Notes: generated by a model from the letters alone, not told the origin. DNA of 64,000 nt from UBA1127 sp034422455 (GCA_034422455.1 DAOUJQ010000023.1:186001-250000); one strand, 5' to 3'; numbered from the stretch's first letter, positions 1-9,699 are shown. Numbers and translations are program-made.

Positions 1-331
1 GGAAGTTCTTGAGCGACAGGTGCGTCAGGTGCATGGCGGCATGGCCTGCCTTCGTACGCGTTTTACTGCGCAACGGGTGTTTGCCGGTATTCTAGCAGGC
101 GCCCCGTCCCACAGGACGCCGCCTCCGCCCCCGTTTCCGTCGAAATTCGTCGTTTTCCAGCTGGACAGGGGCATGGAAGACCGTGATATACTGCATCGTC
201 CAGCCTTGTCAGCGGGAAAATCTTGTCCCGTTTGCGGGTTTTCGCCCGCACGAAATGCTCCAGATGTAACCTTTTCGTAACACGCATACGCGTTTCGGGT
301 GGACAATGGAGAAAACCGGGAAAGGGCGGCG
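1..331. other. Upstream region of ppdK, no gene recognised
   Basis: I see no convincing coding sequence here. A small inverted repeat, TGCGGG at 233-238 and CCCGCA at 245-250 with a 6-nt loop, lies upstream of the dikinase. It has no T-tract, so it is not a clear terminator. An in-frame GTG at 299 could extend the dikinase by 11 residues, but it has no ribosome binding site. Confidence 0.4.
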
Positions 332-3073
332 ATGACCCTTCGTGAAACGGTGAAGCAGACCCAGTGGGTGTACGCGTTCGAGGAGGCGGACGGGAGCCGC
401 CGTGACCTGCTGGGCGGCAAGGGCGCCGGCCTCGCTGACATGACCGCCGCGTCGCTTCCGGTCCCTCCTGGCTTCATCATCACGACCGAGGCCTGCCGCT
501 CCTACTACGATTCCGGCAAGGTCATGCCCGCCGAGATGTGGGCCCAGGCCCTGGAGTCCCTCGTTGCGCTGGAACGGTCGACGGGCCGTTACTTCGGCGC
601 TCCCGCCGACCCCCTGCTCGTCTCCGTGCGTTCCGGCGCGCCCGTCTCCATGCCCGGCATGATGGACACCGTCCTCAACCTCGGCCTGAACCAGGCCGTC
701 GCTGACGGCATCGCGCGCCGTACCGGTAACCGCCGCTTCGCCCTGGACCTCTATCGCCGCTTCATCCAGATGTACGGCAACGTCGTCCTCGGCATCGACG
801 GCCACCATTTCGACGCCGTGCTCGACGTGCACCAGGGGGCTGCCGGCGTGAGTCTGGCCTCCGAGCTTGGGCCCGACGCACTGCAGCAGGTCATCGACGA
901 GTTCAGGCAGGTCGTGCTGCGGCTCACGGGCGAGCCCTTCCCGGACACGCCCAAGTACCAGCTGGAGCGCGCCATTCTCGCCGTCTTCGACAGCTGGGAG
1001 ACGCGCCGGGCCATCGACTACCGCAACTACAACAGGATCCCCCATGACCTCTACACGGCCGTATGCGTCGTCGCAATGGTCTTCGGCAACATGGACGAGA
1101 CCAGCGGCACGGGCGTGCTCTTCACCCGCGATCCCTCCACCGGCGAGCGCACCCTGTACGGCGAGTACCTGGTGAACGCGCAGGGCGAGGACGTTGTGGC
1201 CGGCATTGCGACGCCCCAGAAGATCGCCCAACTCCAGCACCAGATGCCGGATGTCTACCGCCAGCTGGATACCATGGCCCACCAGCTGGAGCAGCACTAC
1301 AGTGACGCCCAGGACGTGGAGTTCACGGTGGAGCAGGGCAAGCTCTACCTCCTGCAGACACGTTCGGCCAAGCGCAGCGCAAAGGCCGCCGTCAAGATGG
1401 CCGTCGACATGTTCGACGAGGGCCTTATCAGTAAGGACGAGGCCCTCCTCCGCGTGGAGCCCGACCAGATCTACCAGCTCCTGCTGCCCCGGCTGGACCC
1501 GGAGGCCAAGGAGACGGCGTCGGAGGCCGGTCAGCTCGTTACCGTCGGCATCGGCGCGTCGCCGGGCGGCGCCACGGGCCGTGTCGTGTTCACCGCCGAC
1601 GAGGCCTCCGAGCAGGGCAAGCGCGGCCTCAGCGTTGTCCTCGTCCGCCCTGAGACCAGCCCTGATGACGTCCACGGCCTCATCGCGGCCAAGGGCGTGC
1701 TCACCTCCCGCGGCGGCGCGACGAGCCACGCCGCCGTAGTCGCCCGCGGGCTCGGCAAGCCCTGTGTCGCCGGCGCCGAGCAGCTGGAGGTCCACCCCGA
1801 AGAGGGCTTCCTCGTGTGCGGCGACCTGACCATCCGCGAGGGTGACGAGATCAGCATCGACGGCGCCACCGGAGAGGTCTTCTCCGGCCGCATCTCGACG
1901 CTCAACCCGTCCGTGAACGACGACGAGGATCTCGTCACGCTGCTGGAGTGGGCCGACCAGACCAAGCGCCTGGGCGTCTGGGCCAACGCGGACTACCCCC
2001 GCGACGCCGAGGTCGCCATGGCCTTCGGCGCGGAGGGCATCGGCCTCTGCCGCACGGAGCACATGTTCTTCGAGACGGAGCGGCTGGCGCTGGTGCGCGA
2101 GTGCATGCTCGCCGCCCACGCCGCCATCATCATCCAGGAGGGCGAGGTCGCCTGGGAGCGCTACACGAAGGCGCTGACCGAGCTGGAGGCGCTCCAGACC
2201 GCGGACTTCGAGGGCATCCTCCGCGCGATGAACGGGAAGCCGGTGGTGATCCGCCTGCTGGACCCGCCCATGCACGAGTTCCTGCCGCCCCGCGACGAGC
2301 TCCTGGCCGAGGTGATAGAGCTCCGCGTCTCCGGTACGGACCCGGAGGAGCTGCAGGAGAAGCAGAACCTGCTCTTCGCGGTCGACGAGATGCGGGAGTC
2401 CAACCCCATGATCGGCATGCGCGGCTGCCGCCTCGGACTCATCTTCCCGGAGATCTACACCATGCAGGTGCGCGCCCTCATGAAGGCCGCCGCACAGGTG
2501 TCCGCCGAGGGCACTCCCGTCGCGCCGGAGATCATGATCCCGCTCGTGTCCCACACCAACGAGTTCGAGCGGCTGCGCGACACCCTGGAAGCCGACATCC
2601 GCGGCTTCAGGGAGTCTACGGGAAGCGACATTTACTATGGGATCGGCACGATGATCGAGATCCCGCGCGCCGCGCTGACCGCCGGCCAGATCGCCGAGTC
2701 CGCCGACTTCTTCAGCTTTGGCACCAACGACCTGACGCAGAACACCTTCGGCTTCAGCCGCGACGACGTTGAGGTGAAGTTCCTCAACCGCTACAAGGAG
2801 TCCGGGATCCTGGAGGAGAACCCCTTCCAGGTCGTCGACAGAGACGGCGTCGGCCAGCTCATCAGCCTCGCATGCAACTTGGGCCGGCAGGCGCGGCCCG
2901 GCATCTCCCTGGGCATCTGCGGCGAGCACGGCGGCGACCCACAGAGCATCGAGTTTTTCCACACGCTGCCGCTCGACTACGTGAGCTGCTCGCCCTACCG
3001 GGTTCCTGTCGCGCGGCTGGCGGCGGCGCGGGCCGCCCTCATCGCCAACGGCCACGGCGACGAAGAGGAGTAG
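332..3073 (+). CDS. ppdK: Pyruvate, phosphate dikinase
   Basis: Cytoplasmic enzyme interconverting pyruvate + ATP + Pi and PEP + AMP + PPi. The 913 residues fit the family length (about 870-950). Visible motifs: the N-terminal ATP-grasp start GGKGAGLADM (about residue 28), the swivelling phosphohistidine motif TSRGGATSHAAVVARG with the catalytic His near residue 466, and C-terminal PEP/pyruvate-barrel signatures GIGTMIEIPRAAL, FSFGTNDLTQ and GICGEHGG, with the catalytic Cys near 863. I chose ATG 332, preceded by AAAGGG, over the in-frame GTG at 299. A pyruvate kinase lies 7.5 kb downstream, so both directions of the PEP-pyruvate node are encoded nearby. Confidence 0.97.
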   Translation: MTLRETVKQTQWVYAFEEADGSRRDLLGGKGAGLADMTAASLPVPPGFIITTEACRSYYDSGKVMPAEMWAQALESLVALERSTGRYFGAPADPLLVSVRSGAPVSMPGMMDTVLNLGLNQAVADGIARRTGNRRFALDLYRRFIQMYGNVVLGIDGHHFDAVLDVHQGAAGVSLASELGPDALQQVIDEFRQVVLRLTGEPFPDTPKYQLERAILAVFDSWETRRAIDYRNYNRIPHDLYTAVCVVAMVFGNMDETSGTGVLFTRDPSTGERTLYGEYLVNAQGEDVVAGIATPQKIAQLQHQMPDVYRQLDTMAHQLEQHYSDAQDVEFTVEQGKLYLLQTRSAKRSAKAAVKMAVDMFDEGLISKDEALLRVEPDQIYQLLLPRLDPEAKETASEAGQLVTVGIGASPGGATGRVVFTADEASEQGKRGLSVVLVRPETSPDDVHGLIAAKGVLTSRGGATSHAAVVARGLGKPCVAGAEQLEVHPEEGFLVCGDLTIREGDEISIDGATGEVFSGRISTLNPSVNDDEDLVTLLEWADQTKRLGVWANADYPRDAEVAMAFGAEGIGLCRTEHMFFETERLALVRECMLAAHAAIIIQEGEVAWERYTKALTELEALQTADFEGILRAMNGKPVVIRLLDPPMHEFLPPRDELLAEVIELRVSGTDPEELQEKQNLLFAVDEMRESNPMIGMRGCRLGLIFPEIYTMQVRALMKAAAQVSAEGTPVAPEIMIPLVSHTNEFERLRDTLEADIRGFRESTGSDIYYGIGTMIEIPRAALTAGQIAESADFFSFGTNDLTQNTFGFSRDDVEVKFLNRYKESGILEENPFQVVDRDGVGQLISLACNLGRQARPGISLGICGEHGGDPQSIEFFHTLPLDYVSCSPYRVPVARLAAARAALIANGHGDEEE

Positions 3074-3108
3074 GGGGGCAGGCGCACGGTTCCCCTTGGG
3101 AGGCCCAC

Positions 3109-4587
3109 ATGCCGGACCGGCCAAACCTCGTCTTCATCTTCAGCGACCAGCAGCGCTACGACACCCTCGCCTGCAACGGCAACGACTGGATCAACTCGCC
3201 AAACCTGAACGCCCTGGCGGCGCGCAGCTTCGTCTTCCGCAACCCCTACGTCACGCAGACCGTCTGCACGCCGTCTCGCGCCTCCATCATGACCGGCCTC
3301 TACCCACACACCGCGGGGCCGGTGATCAACGGTATACCGCTGCCGGCTGACGTCCCCGCCATCGCCGAGATGGTCTCCTCCGACTACCTCTGCGCCTACT
3401 TCGGCAAGTGGCACCTCGGCCGGGGTTCGGAGGCGCAGCACGGTTTCACCCACTGGGTCAGCACCGAGGACTCCGGGGGCGTGTGGAGCCCCGACACTCC
3501 GCCGCGCCTCAGCGACTACCACCAGCACCTCGTCGACAACGGCTTCGAGCCCGATGTGCAGGTCGGCGATCTGCGCACCTTCGGCCTCAACAGCCACATC
3601 GACCACCCGGCCGAGCACCACATTGCCCCCTGGCTCGGGGACCGTGCAGCCGAGTTCATTGAGCGGAACGGGGACCGCCCCTTCATCGCGTACGTGAGTT
3701 GCCCCGAGCCGCACTCGCCCTACATCGGGCCCTTCAAGGACCTGTACGACCCTGCCAGCCTGCCCGTGGGGCCCGCCTTCCTGAAGCGACCCGACGGGGT
3801 CTCGCTGCTCAGCCGCGCCAAGGCCGACTACTTCCTGCAATACCTCGACGGCGGCGACCCCGGCAAGGACCGCTACATGACCACGTGGGCCGCCGTCCGT
3901 GAGGACGTGACCACTGAGGCGGGCTGGAGGGCCTTGCGCGCCCACTACTTCGGCAGTGTGATGCTGGTGGACATGATGGTCGGCAAGGTCCTCGATGCCG
4001 TCGAACGGGCTGGCCTCGCGGACAACACCATCGTCGTCTTCACCAGCGACCATGGCGACCAGCTCGGCGACCACGGCATGCTGGAGAAGCGCTCCTTCTA
4101 CGAGGAGTCGTCCAAGGTGCCGCTGCTGATGCACGTCCCCGGCCTCTCGAACGGGCAGAAGTACGTCGAGGGCAATTGGTCCCACATTGATCACGTTCCC
4201 ACCATGCTGGACCTGCTCGGCGAGGCCATACCGGATCATCTGCACGGCCGCAGCCGCAAGGGCGTTCTGGAAGGCACGGCAGCGCTTGACGAGGACGTCT
4301 TCATGGAGTGGAACGGCATCCATCCGGGCAGGCTCGACCGGGCGTTGGGTACCGAAGAGGTCGACCGGATGAATCGATCGCTGTGGCGCTCCGTCGTCTC
4401 CGGCCGCTGGAAGCTCAACCTCTGCGCCAGCGACCAGTGCGAGCTCTTCGACCTCGCCAACGACCCGCACGAGATGGTCAACCTGTACGACGACCTGGGC
4501 CAGCGCGATCGCATCCGCGACCTTGCCGCGCGCATCCGCCTCTGGCAGCGCCGCACGGCTGACACAGCCCTCCTGCCGGACGTGTAG
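3109..4587 (+). CDS. Sulfatase (arylsulfatase type, Cys-type formylglycine)
   Basis: Hydrolyses sulfate esters; 492 residues. The maturation motif CTPSRASIMTG starts at Cys53, which in this family is converted to formylglycine. The N-terminal metal-binding FIFSDQQ, the KWHLG motif and the C-terminal TSDHGDQLGDHG motif are all present. ATG 3109 follows GGGAGG with good spacing, 35 bp after the dikinase stop, so readthrough from ppdK is possible. There is no obvious signal peptide, so it is probably cytoplasmic. The substrate is unknown; choline-, glycan- or phosphonate-type hydrolases of the same superfamily cannot be excluded. No anaerobic maturase gene lies beside it. Confidence 0.93.
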   Translation: MPDRPNLVFIFSDQQRYDTLACNGNDWINSPNLNALAARSFVFRNPYVTQTVCTPSRASIMTGLYPHTAGPVINGIPLPADVPAIAEMVSSDYLCAYFGKWHLGRGSEAQHGFTHWVSTEDSGGVWSPDTPPRLSDYHQHLVDNGFEPDVQVGDLRTFGLNSHIDHPAEHHIAPWLGDRAAEFIERNGDRPFIAYVSCPEPHSPYIGPFKDLYDPASLPVGPAFLKRPDGVSLLSRAKADYFLQYLDGGDPGKDRYMTTWAAVREDVTTEAGWRALRAHYFGSVMLVDMMVGKVLDAVERAGLADNTIVVFTSDHGDQLGDHGMLEKRSFYEESSKVPLLMHVPGLSNGQKYVEGNWSHIDHVPTMLDLLGEAIPDHLHGRSRKGVLEGTAALDEDVFMEWNGIHPGRLDRALGTEEVDRMNRSLWRSVVSGRWKLNLCASDQCELFDLANDPHEMVNLYDDLGQRDRIRDLAARIRLWQRRTADTALLPDV

Positions 4588-4589
4588 GG

Positions 4590-5267
4590 CTACACCCCGA
4601 GCACAGCGCGCAGCTCCGTCACCCGCTCGATGGTGTGGTTCGGCCCGCGCAGCTCTGCAGGAAACTCCCGCCCCCGGCTGACCCACGCGGTCCGCATGCC
4701 GAACGCGCTCGCGCCGTCGATGTCCGTCACGGGGTTGTCCCCCACGAACATCACCTCGTCCGGCGACGTCAGCCCAAGGGCGTTCAGTGCGTCCCGGTAG
4801 ATGCGCGGGTCCGGCTTGGCGTAGCCCTGCTCCTCCGAGACGATGACGAAGCGCGCTAGCTCCGCCAGCCCCGTCAACCTGCACTTAGTGCGCTGGTTGG
4901 GCCCGTTCCCGTTGGTGACGATGCCCCACGACAGGCCGGCGCGGTTCAGCTCCGCGAGGAAATCGTTGACCGTGGCGTCCGGCAGGGAGCGCCGTTCCAT
5001 CGCCTGCCGGTACCAAGCGTTCAGCGCATCGAAGTCAAGGCCGGTCTCGGGCCACTGCGCCAGACACGCTTCACGAAACTCCCGGCGGTTGGAGTACCCG
5101 TCCTCGTCCCACCCGACCATAAGCGAGACGGCCTCCTCGCGGCTCTCCAATGCCCGCGACGCCAGAAACTCCGCGTGGAAGTCCTCCGCGACGCGCCGGA
5201 AGGCGGCCTCCCGGTCGAACAGGGTGTTGTCCAGGTCAAAGAGGAGAGCGGTGAGGGATGTGGTCAT
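4590..5267 (-). CDS. HAD-superfamily hydrolase (phosphatase-like)
   Basis: 225-residue haloacid dehalogenase-fold protein. Motif I FDLDNTLFD has the nucleophile Asp11 and the acid/base Asp13. A helical cap follows, then the motif II region IVTNGNG and the metal-binding motif IV VGDNPVTDIDGA near the C-terminus. It is of the size and type of YjjG/GPH-like nucleotidases and phosphatases, but the substrate cannot be told from sequence. Its stop nearly abuts the convergent sulfatase stop, leaving 2 bp between them. Confidence 0.9.
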   Translation of the reverse strand: MTTSLTALLFDLDNTLFDREAAFRRVAEDFHAEFLASRALESREEAVSLMVGWDEDGYSNRREFREACLAQWPETGLDFDALNAWYRQAMERRSLPDATVNDFLAELNRAGLSWGIVTNGNGPNQRTKCRLTGLAELARFVIVSEEQGYAKPDPRIYRDALNALGLTSPDEVMFVGDNPVTDIDGASAFGMRTAWVSRGREFPAELRGPNHTIERVTELRAVLGV

Positions 5268-5353
5268 GTGTTTCCGACTTACTTGAACTGTGTTATCTGT
5301 GGTAGACGGTTCAATGGTGAGTGAATCTTGTCATTGGATGCTCTTGTTGCGTT

Positions 5354-6064
5354 TCAAGGGAGTACTTGAGGAGTTAAGTCGACAATTTCTTTTTCGATGC
5401 CTCTGCAAGCGTCGGTTAGACTCATAACGGTATCCGCGTCAATTGCAGGATGAAACTCCGCAGCTGCGATTGCTGCTACGAGCAAGTAGCACCTAACGGC
5501 TCCTACGAGAATTTGAGCCTTGGATTCGTTTGTCCTGGGTTGTCCGAGAAGCTCGAAGTACTCGGCCAAGATTGTGTTGGATCCACCGTGTGAAGCTTCA
5601 GAAGTGACGCGGTATAGGGTGTCGTACATACCTCTCCAGCCAATTTCCTCGCATTGCTCAGCAAGGTGTCTCCATGCTCCCTTAGGGAAGTTTGATTGTG
5701 GACCTTGCGGTTCAGCTTTAGTCTTCTCCACTTCCTCAGAACTTGATGAGCCAGCCCCATGCCGAATGAACTCCGGGAGTCTAGTTGACTTGTCCCGTCG
5801 GATGTATGCGAGATTCACCGTGCATTCGAAGAGGTTCCGCAGAAGAATTACAGCGCTGGCAGTATCATCAACCTGTGCCTTCAAGAGGAGTTGGATGGAT
5901 CCCAATAGCTTGTTCGCTCTGTGCAGAGTTCCAGCTACCACCACTGGCCACTGCTCATCAATATTCGTCATGTCCGGGTGTTCCGGCCACTCCGGGGCCT
6001 CAAGGGCAGAGGTTGCGATGACTGCTTCAGCAGCCAAGAGTCTGGATTTCTGGAATAAATCCAC
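5354..6064 (-). CDS. DUF5677-like hypothetical protein
   Basis: 236 residues, mostly helical, reading from a GTG preceded by GGAAGGG. The block LLRNLFECTVNLAYI followed later by YRVTSEASHGG resembles the DUF5677 family, whose function is unknown and which I recall from defence and accessory regions. The family call is tentative. The base composition is clearly lower in GC than its neighbours, which suggests horizontal acquisition. It sits between a HAD hydrolase and an ABC transporter operon without sharing their function. Confidence 0.65.
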   Translation of the reverse strand: MDLFQKSRLLAAEAVIATSALEAPEWPEHPDMTNIDEQWPVVVAGTLHRANKLLGSIQLLLKAQVDDTASAVILLRNLFECTVNLAYIRRDKSTRLPEFIRHGAGSSSSEEVEKTKAEPQGPQSNFPKGAWRHLAEQCEEIGWRGMYDTLYRVTSEASHGGSNTILAEYFELLGQPRTNESKAQILVGAVRCYLLVAAIAAAEFHPAIDADTVMSLTDACRGIEKEIVDLTPQVLP

Positions 6065-6101
6065 TACACATCCCTTCCCTACTTCTTCCGCTTTGTCCCC
6101 C

Positions 6102-6815
6102 CTACGGCACGTCCATCGTGCTCAGCCGCCGCACGGAGAGCAGGAAGAAGAGCGCCGTGACCACGCCCGACGCAACCAACGCCGTCGTCATACCGATGGC
6201 CAGGTTCTCGCTGAAGGGGCTCCCCTCCATCCCATGCATCACACCGATCATGTAGCTGCGCACGCTCAGGTAGCGGGTGCCGCTCAGGAAGCTGGTGATG
6301 AGCGCCTCCCACAGCAGCACGTACACCAGCCCAAAGGCCAGCGCCCGCGTGGTCACCAGCCCCGCCCACGTGAAGACAGCGGCGTAGACCACCACGCCGA
6401 TGGCGGACCCGGCCGCCGCCGCGGCGATGACCCCGCTCTCCCTGTCCGGCGCCAGCGAGATGAGGACGACGGAAACGCCCACCATGATCGGTCCCGCAAC
6501 GGCTATGGTGCCGATGAACTTGGCCAGCACCAGCGACCACCGGGGCACCGGCTTCGTCGTCAGCAGCGAGAGCGTGCGGTCCTCCACCTCGTTGCCGAAG
6601 GCGCTCGAGGCCAGGACCATCACCACCAGCGGCAGGATCAGTGAGACCAGCAGGGGTTCGAAGCCGCCGGTGACGATGCCGGACTGGTCTGCTTCGTCCA
6701 GTGATACAAGCAACGCGGCCAGCCCAACCGGCAGCAGCGCGACGATGCTCAGCAACAGCAGGCGCTTGGGCGAAGCCGCCTGTCGCAGGGAGAGCCAGAA
6801 GAGCGCGGCGATCAT
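6102..6815 (-). CDS. ABC transporter permease (ABC-2 type), second pair
   Basis: 237-residue integral membrane protein with about six hydrophobic segments, an ABC-2 permease pattern, and an N-terminal motif similar to NosY/YhaP-type permeases (GNEVEDRTLSLLTTKPVPR between the second and third membrane segments). Its ATG overlaps the stop of the upstream ATPase by 4 bp, so the two are translationally coupled. It is the last gene of a four-gene operon reading 9599 to 6102. The transported substrate is unknown. Confidence 0.88.
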   Translation of the reverse strand: MIAALFWLSLRQAASPKRLLLLSIVALLPVGLAALLVSLDEADQSGIVTGGFEPLLVSLILPLVVMVLASSAFGNEVEDRTLSLLTTKPVPRWSLVLAKFIGTIAVAGPIMVGVSVVLISLAPDRESGVIAAAAAGSAIGVVVYAAVFTWAGLVTTRALAFGLVYVLLWEALITSFLSGTRYLSVRSYMIGVMHGMEGSPFSENLAIGMTTALVASGVVTALFFLLSVRRLSTMDVP

Positions 6816-7732
6816 CGCTGCACCACGTAGGAGAAGACGCTCTCCAGCGAGTCATCCAGGGGTTCAAGGCGGTAGAGTCTGCTGCCGATGTCCTGCGCCA
6901 GCCTGGGCGTGGAACGCTGCAGGTCGGCCAGGTTCCGCGTGGTCACGTCGATGCCGTCGTGCTCCAGGCGAATGGACTCCACTTCCGGCAGGCCCAGCAG
7001 CGCCGCCGCCATCTCCCTCTGCTTGGCCGCCACGATACGCACCTGGAACGGCCGCTCGTTCAGCTTCTCGCGGATGGCGTGGTGGTTGCCCGCTGCCGCC
7101 AGCTTGCCGCTGACCACCAGCAGGATCCGGTCCGCCAGCGTCTCCACCTCCTCCAGGATGTGCGAGGAGATGAGCACCGTCTTACCCGCCGACGACATCC
7201 GTCCGACGAAGTCCGCGAACTCGACGCGCTGCCGCGGGTCCGTGCCGTTCAGCGGTTCGTCGAGCACCAGCACCTCCGGGTCGTGCACGATGGTCGCCGC
7301 CAGCCGGATGCGCTGCCGCATCCCGCGCGAGTACGTGCCCGTCGGCCGGTCCTGCGCGTCCTGCAGGTTCACCGTCTGGATCGCCCAGTCGACGGCGTCC
7401 GGGTCGTCCACCCCCTGTAGCTTGGCGGCAAGCTGCACGAAGCTGCGGCCCGTCATGAACGAGTACAGCGCGTCGTGCTCCAGCATGATGCCGACGCGGC
7501 TGTAGAGGCAGACGTTGCCTACGACCTCTTCACCCAGTACGCGCACATGTCCCTGTGACGGCCGCAGCAGGCCGCACATCATGCTCAGCAGCGTCGTCTT
7601 GCCCGCCCCGTTGGGCCCAAGGATCCCGGTCACTCCTGGGTAGACCTCGAAGGAGACGTCGTTGACGGCCACCACGTTGCCGTACCAACGGGAGACCGCC
7701 TGGACCTCGATGGTTGCGCCGGTTGTTGTCAT
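6812..7732 (-). CDS. ABC transporter ATP-binding protein, second pair
   Basis: 306 residues from ATG 7732. Walker A is GILGPNGAGKTT, the signature is YSRGMRQRI, and Walker B is VLVLDEPLNGTD; the usual LDEPxxGLD here reads LDEPLNGTD. A C-terminal regulatory extension of about 90 residues is typical of ABC-2 drug/antibiotic-type ATPases. The start overlaps the upstream permease stop by 4 bp and the stop overlaps the downstream permease start by 4 bp, fixing the operon order. Confidence 0.93.
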   Translation of the reverse strand: MTTTGATIEVQAVSRWYGNVVAVNDVSFEVYPGVTGILGPNGAGKTTLLSMMCGLLRPSQGHVRVLGEEVVGNVCLYSRVGIMLEHDALYSFMTGRSFVQLAAKLQGVDDPDAVDWAIQTVNLQDAQDRPTGTYSRGMRQRIRLAATIVHDPEVLVLDEPLNGTDPRQRVEFADFVGRMSSAGKTVLISSHILEEVETLADRILLVVSGKLAAAGNHHAIREKLNERPFQVRIVAAKQREMAAALLGLPEVESIRLEHDGIDVTTRNLADLQRSTPRLAQDIGSRLYRLEPLDDSLESVFSYVVQR

Positions 7733-8700
7733 AGGCGAATCCTCCGGTAGCGGTGCCAGAGCAGCGCGGCAGGCCCCAGGACCCACGCCAGGTACGCGGC
7801 GAACGGCGCGGCATCCGGCAGCTCCGTGACGGCGAGGAGTGAAGGCGACTGCGGCGGCAGGTCGAACACCAACGCGTTGATGTTGTCCGTGACGCCGCTG
7901 GGACTCAGCAGCGCAATGAAGGGCGCGAAGTCGCCGGTGATGTAGTCGCATTCCACGTCCTCATGGAAGGCCTGCTCACCGAAACCCGCCTGCTCGTCAA
8001 TGCAGTTCTCGGCGAAGGTGAGGCCGTCCACCACGCCGGCGATCAGGAGATATGCGCCGATGATCACGGCCGCTGCAACAGCCCGCCGGACGACGTACGC
8101 GGAGACGGCCAGCGTCACCATGGAGATGAAGAGAGAGATGAGCCCGCCCATCAGCAGGATCTTGGGGATGTCCGTCCAGTTCTCGCGCAGGTATTCGAGA
8201 GGCTCCGACGCCGTGAGGGCCAGCCCCGCCATCAGCACCGCCTGCCCTGAGTAGACAAGCACCAGCGCAATCACGGCGAAGGCCAGCAGCCGTATGGCCA
8301 GGTAGTCGAGGGTGGTCATGGGCCGCACAAGGTACAGGGGCAGCACGTTGTCGCGGCGGTCCGGCCCCAGCAGCTCCGGCGCCATGATGGCCCCGAAGAG
8401 CACCAGCACCACGCTGACGATGCCGTAGTAGTCGGCCGGGCCGGGGATGAAATCGCCCTCATCTGCGGCCGCCGCCAGGTCGCCAATGAAGGCGAGGATG
8501 ACCACGAACACCACCGCCGGGGTCATGGCCGCGACGAAGAGCAGGACGGGCAGGATCTTCGCCTTGCCCCCGCGCCCGATGCCCAGCAATGTCCGCAATC
8601 CGTTTACGAACAGCGACCACCGCGCGCGGTTGCGCCCTTCCCTGGGGCCCGTGTACCGCTGATAGCCAAGGTCGAAGACCTCAGCTTCCCGTGCCGTCAT
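7729..8700 (-). CDS. ABC transporter permease (ABC-2 type), first pair
   Basis: 323 residues with a cytoplasmic N-terminus followed by about six membrane segments. The N-terminal motif FDLGYQRYTGPREGR is recognisable in Chloroflexota and actinobacterial ABC-2 permeases. A roughly 60-residue acidic, cysteine-containing extracellular loop precedes the final membrane segment. ATG 8700 overlaps the stop of the upstream ATPase by 4 bp. It probably partners that ATPase; the substrate is unknown. Confidence 0.88.
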   Translation of the reverse strand: MTAREAEVFDLGYQRYTGPREGRNRARWSLFVNGLRTLLGIGRGGKAKILPVLLFVAAMTPAVVFVVILAFIGDLAAAADEGDFIPGPADYYGIVSVVLVLFGAIMAPELLGPDRRDNVLPLYLVRPMTTLDYLAIRLLAFAVIALVLVYSGQAVLMAGLALTASEPLEYLRENWTDIPKILLMGGLISLFISMVTLAVSAYVVRRAVAAAVIIGAYLLIAGVVDGLTFAENCIDEQAGFGEQAFHEDVECDYITGDFAPFIALLSPSGVTDNINALVFDLPPQSPSLLAVTELPDAAPFAAYLAWVLGPAALLWHRYRRIRL

Positions 8701-9599
8701 GGACGCTCGCCCCGGAAGATGTCGGTCAGCGTTCGGCGCGCCGGGGCCAGCCTGCGCAAGCGCGCGCCGGACGCTACGGCGGCGTCGCGAATGACGTCGT
8801 AGTCGTCGTCCTTCGCGTTCTCGACGACCACCAGCGCGCCGTTGACCTTCGCCTCGATACCTCGCTCGGCCAGGATAGCGGTGAAGCCCTCTATCTCCTC
8901 CTCCACCTCGATGAGCAGCGTCTGCGTCTCCTCGGTGAGGTGGGCGACAGCCCCCACCTGGGACAGCACGCCCGACTCTAGCACCAGGACCGAGTCTGCA
9001 ATGCGCTCCACGTCGCCCATCAGGTGCGTGGACAGCATGACGCTGATGCCGAAGCTGCGGGCCGTCCGGTCGATGAGGCGCAGCATCTCCTGCCGCCCGT
9101 CCGGGTCGAGGCCCGCCGTGGGCTCGTCCAACAGCACGAGCACCGGGTCGTGCACGATGGCTTGGGCCAGCTTCACCCGCTGCTTCATGCCCGTGGAGTA
9201 CTCGTGCATGGAACGGTACCGCTCCTCGTCGAGACCCACGTGCCGCAGCACGTCGGCGGTGCGCGTGCGCGCCTGCGAGGGCGGCAGGCCGCTGACCTGC
9301 GCCATCAGCATCAGGAACTCCGTCGCGGTCATGTCGCGCGGCAGGCACTCGTTCTCCGGCATGTAGCCGATGCGCGAGCGTCCGTCCGGCGAACGGTACG
9401 GCTCCTGCCCAAGGATGAGCGCCGAGCCTGCCGTCGGCTGAATGAGGCCCAAAAAGAGCTTCATTGCGGTGCTTTTTCCGGCGCCGTTGGGGCCGAGCAG
9501 GCCGGTGACGCCCTCGTTCACCTCAAAGCTGACGCCGTCGAGCGCAACGGTACTGCCGTAGTGCTTGGTGAGGGAATGGGCTTCCAATAGAGGCGGCAT
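8697..9599 (-). CDS. ABC transporter ATP-binding protein, first pair
   Basis: 300 residues. Walker A is GLLGPNGAGKST (about residue 34), the signature is YSTGMKQRVKLAQA, and Walker B is VLVLLDEPTAGLD, followed by the H-loop STHLMGDV. It is the first gene of the four-gene operon. A possible -10, TATACA at 9629-9634 on the minus strand, lies about 30 nt upstream. The C-terminal 90 residues form the extension usual for ABC-2 exporters. Confidence 0.94.
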   Translation of the reverse strand: MPPLLEAHSLTKHYGSTVALDGVSFEVNEGVTGLLGPNGAGKSTAMKLFLGLIQPTAGSALILGQEPYRSPDGRSRIGYMPENECLPRDMTATEFLMLMAQVSGLPPSQARTRTADVLRHVGLDEERYRSMHEYSTGMKQRVKLAQAIVHDPVLVLLDEPTAGLDPDGRQEMLRLIDRTARSFGISVMLSTHLMGDVERIADSVLVLESGVLSQVGAVAHLTEETQTLLIEVEEEIEGFTAILAERGIEAKVNGALVVVENAKDDDYDVIRDAAVASGARLRRLAPARRTLTDIFRGERP

Positions 9600-9664
9600 G
9601 CAACCAGATTAACCCGGATGACCTTGCGTGTATAGGGGTGAGGGCGACCTTGCAGGCTGGCGGC

Positions 9665-9699
9665 TTGACTGACCAGCAACACAATGATATTGTTGTGTA
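9665..9699 (+). promoter_or_regulatory. Promoter with overlapping operator, leaderless start
   Basis: TTGACT (9665-9670), a 17-bp spacer and TATTGT (9688-9693) form a good promoter. The start codon at 9700 comes exactly 6 nt after the -10, so the transcript should be leaderless. An inverted repeat spans 9677-9697: CA, 2 nt, ACAAT, 3 nt, ATTGT, 2 nt, TG. It covers the -10 and probably binds the HTH protein encoded second in the operon. Confidence 0.65.

Noticed and set aside
209..3124. A 971-codon open frame on the minus strand opposite pyruvate phosphate dikinase
   Set aside because: Third-position GC in the real gene keeps the opposite frame open; the translation is Val/Gly/Ala/Leu-rich without domains.
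2995..4884. A 629-codon minus-strand frame opposite the sulfatase
   Set aside because: Shadow of the sulfatase codons; no domain and no ribosome site.
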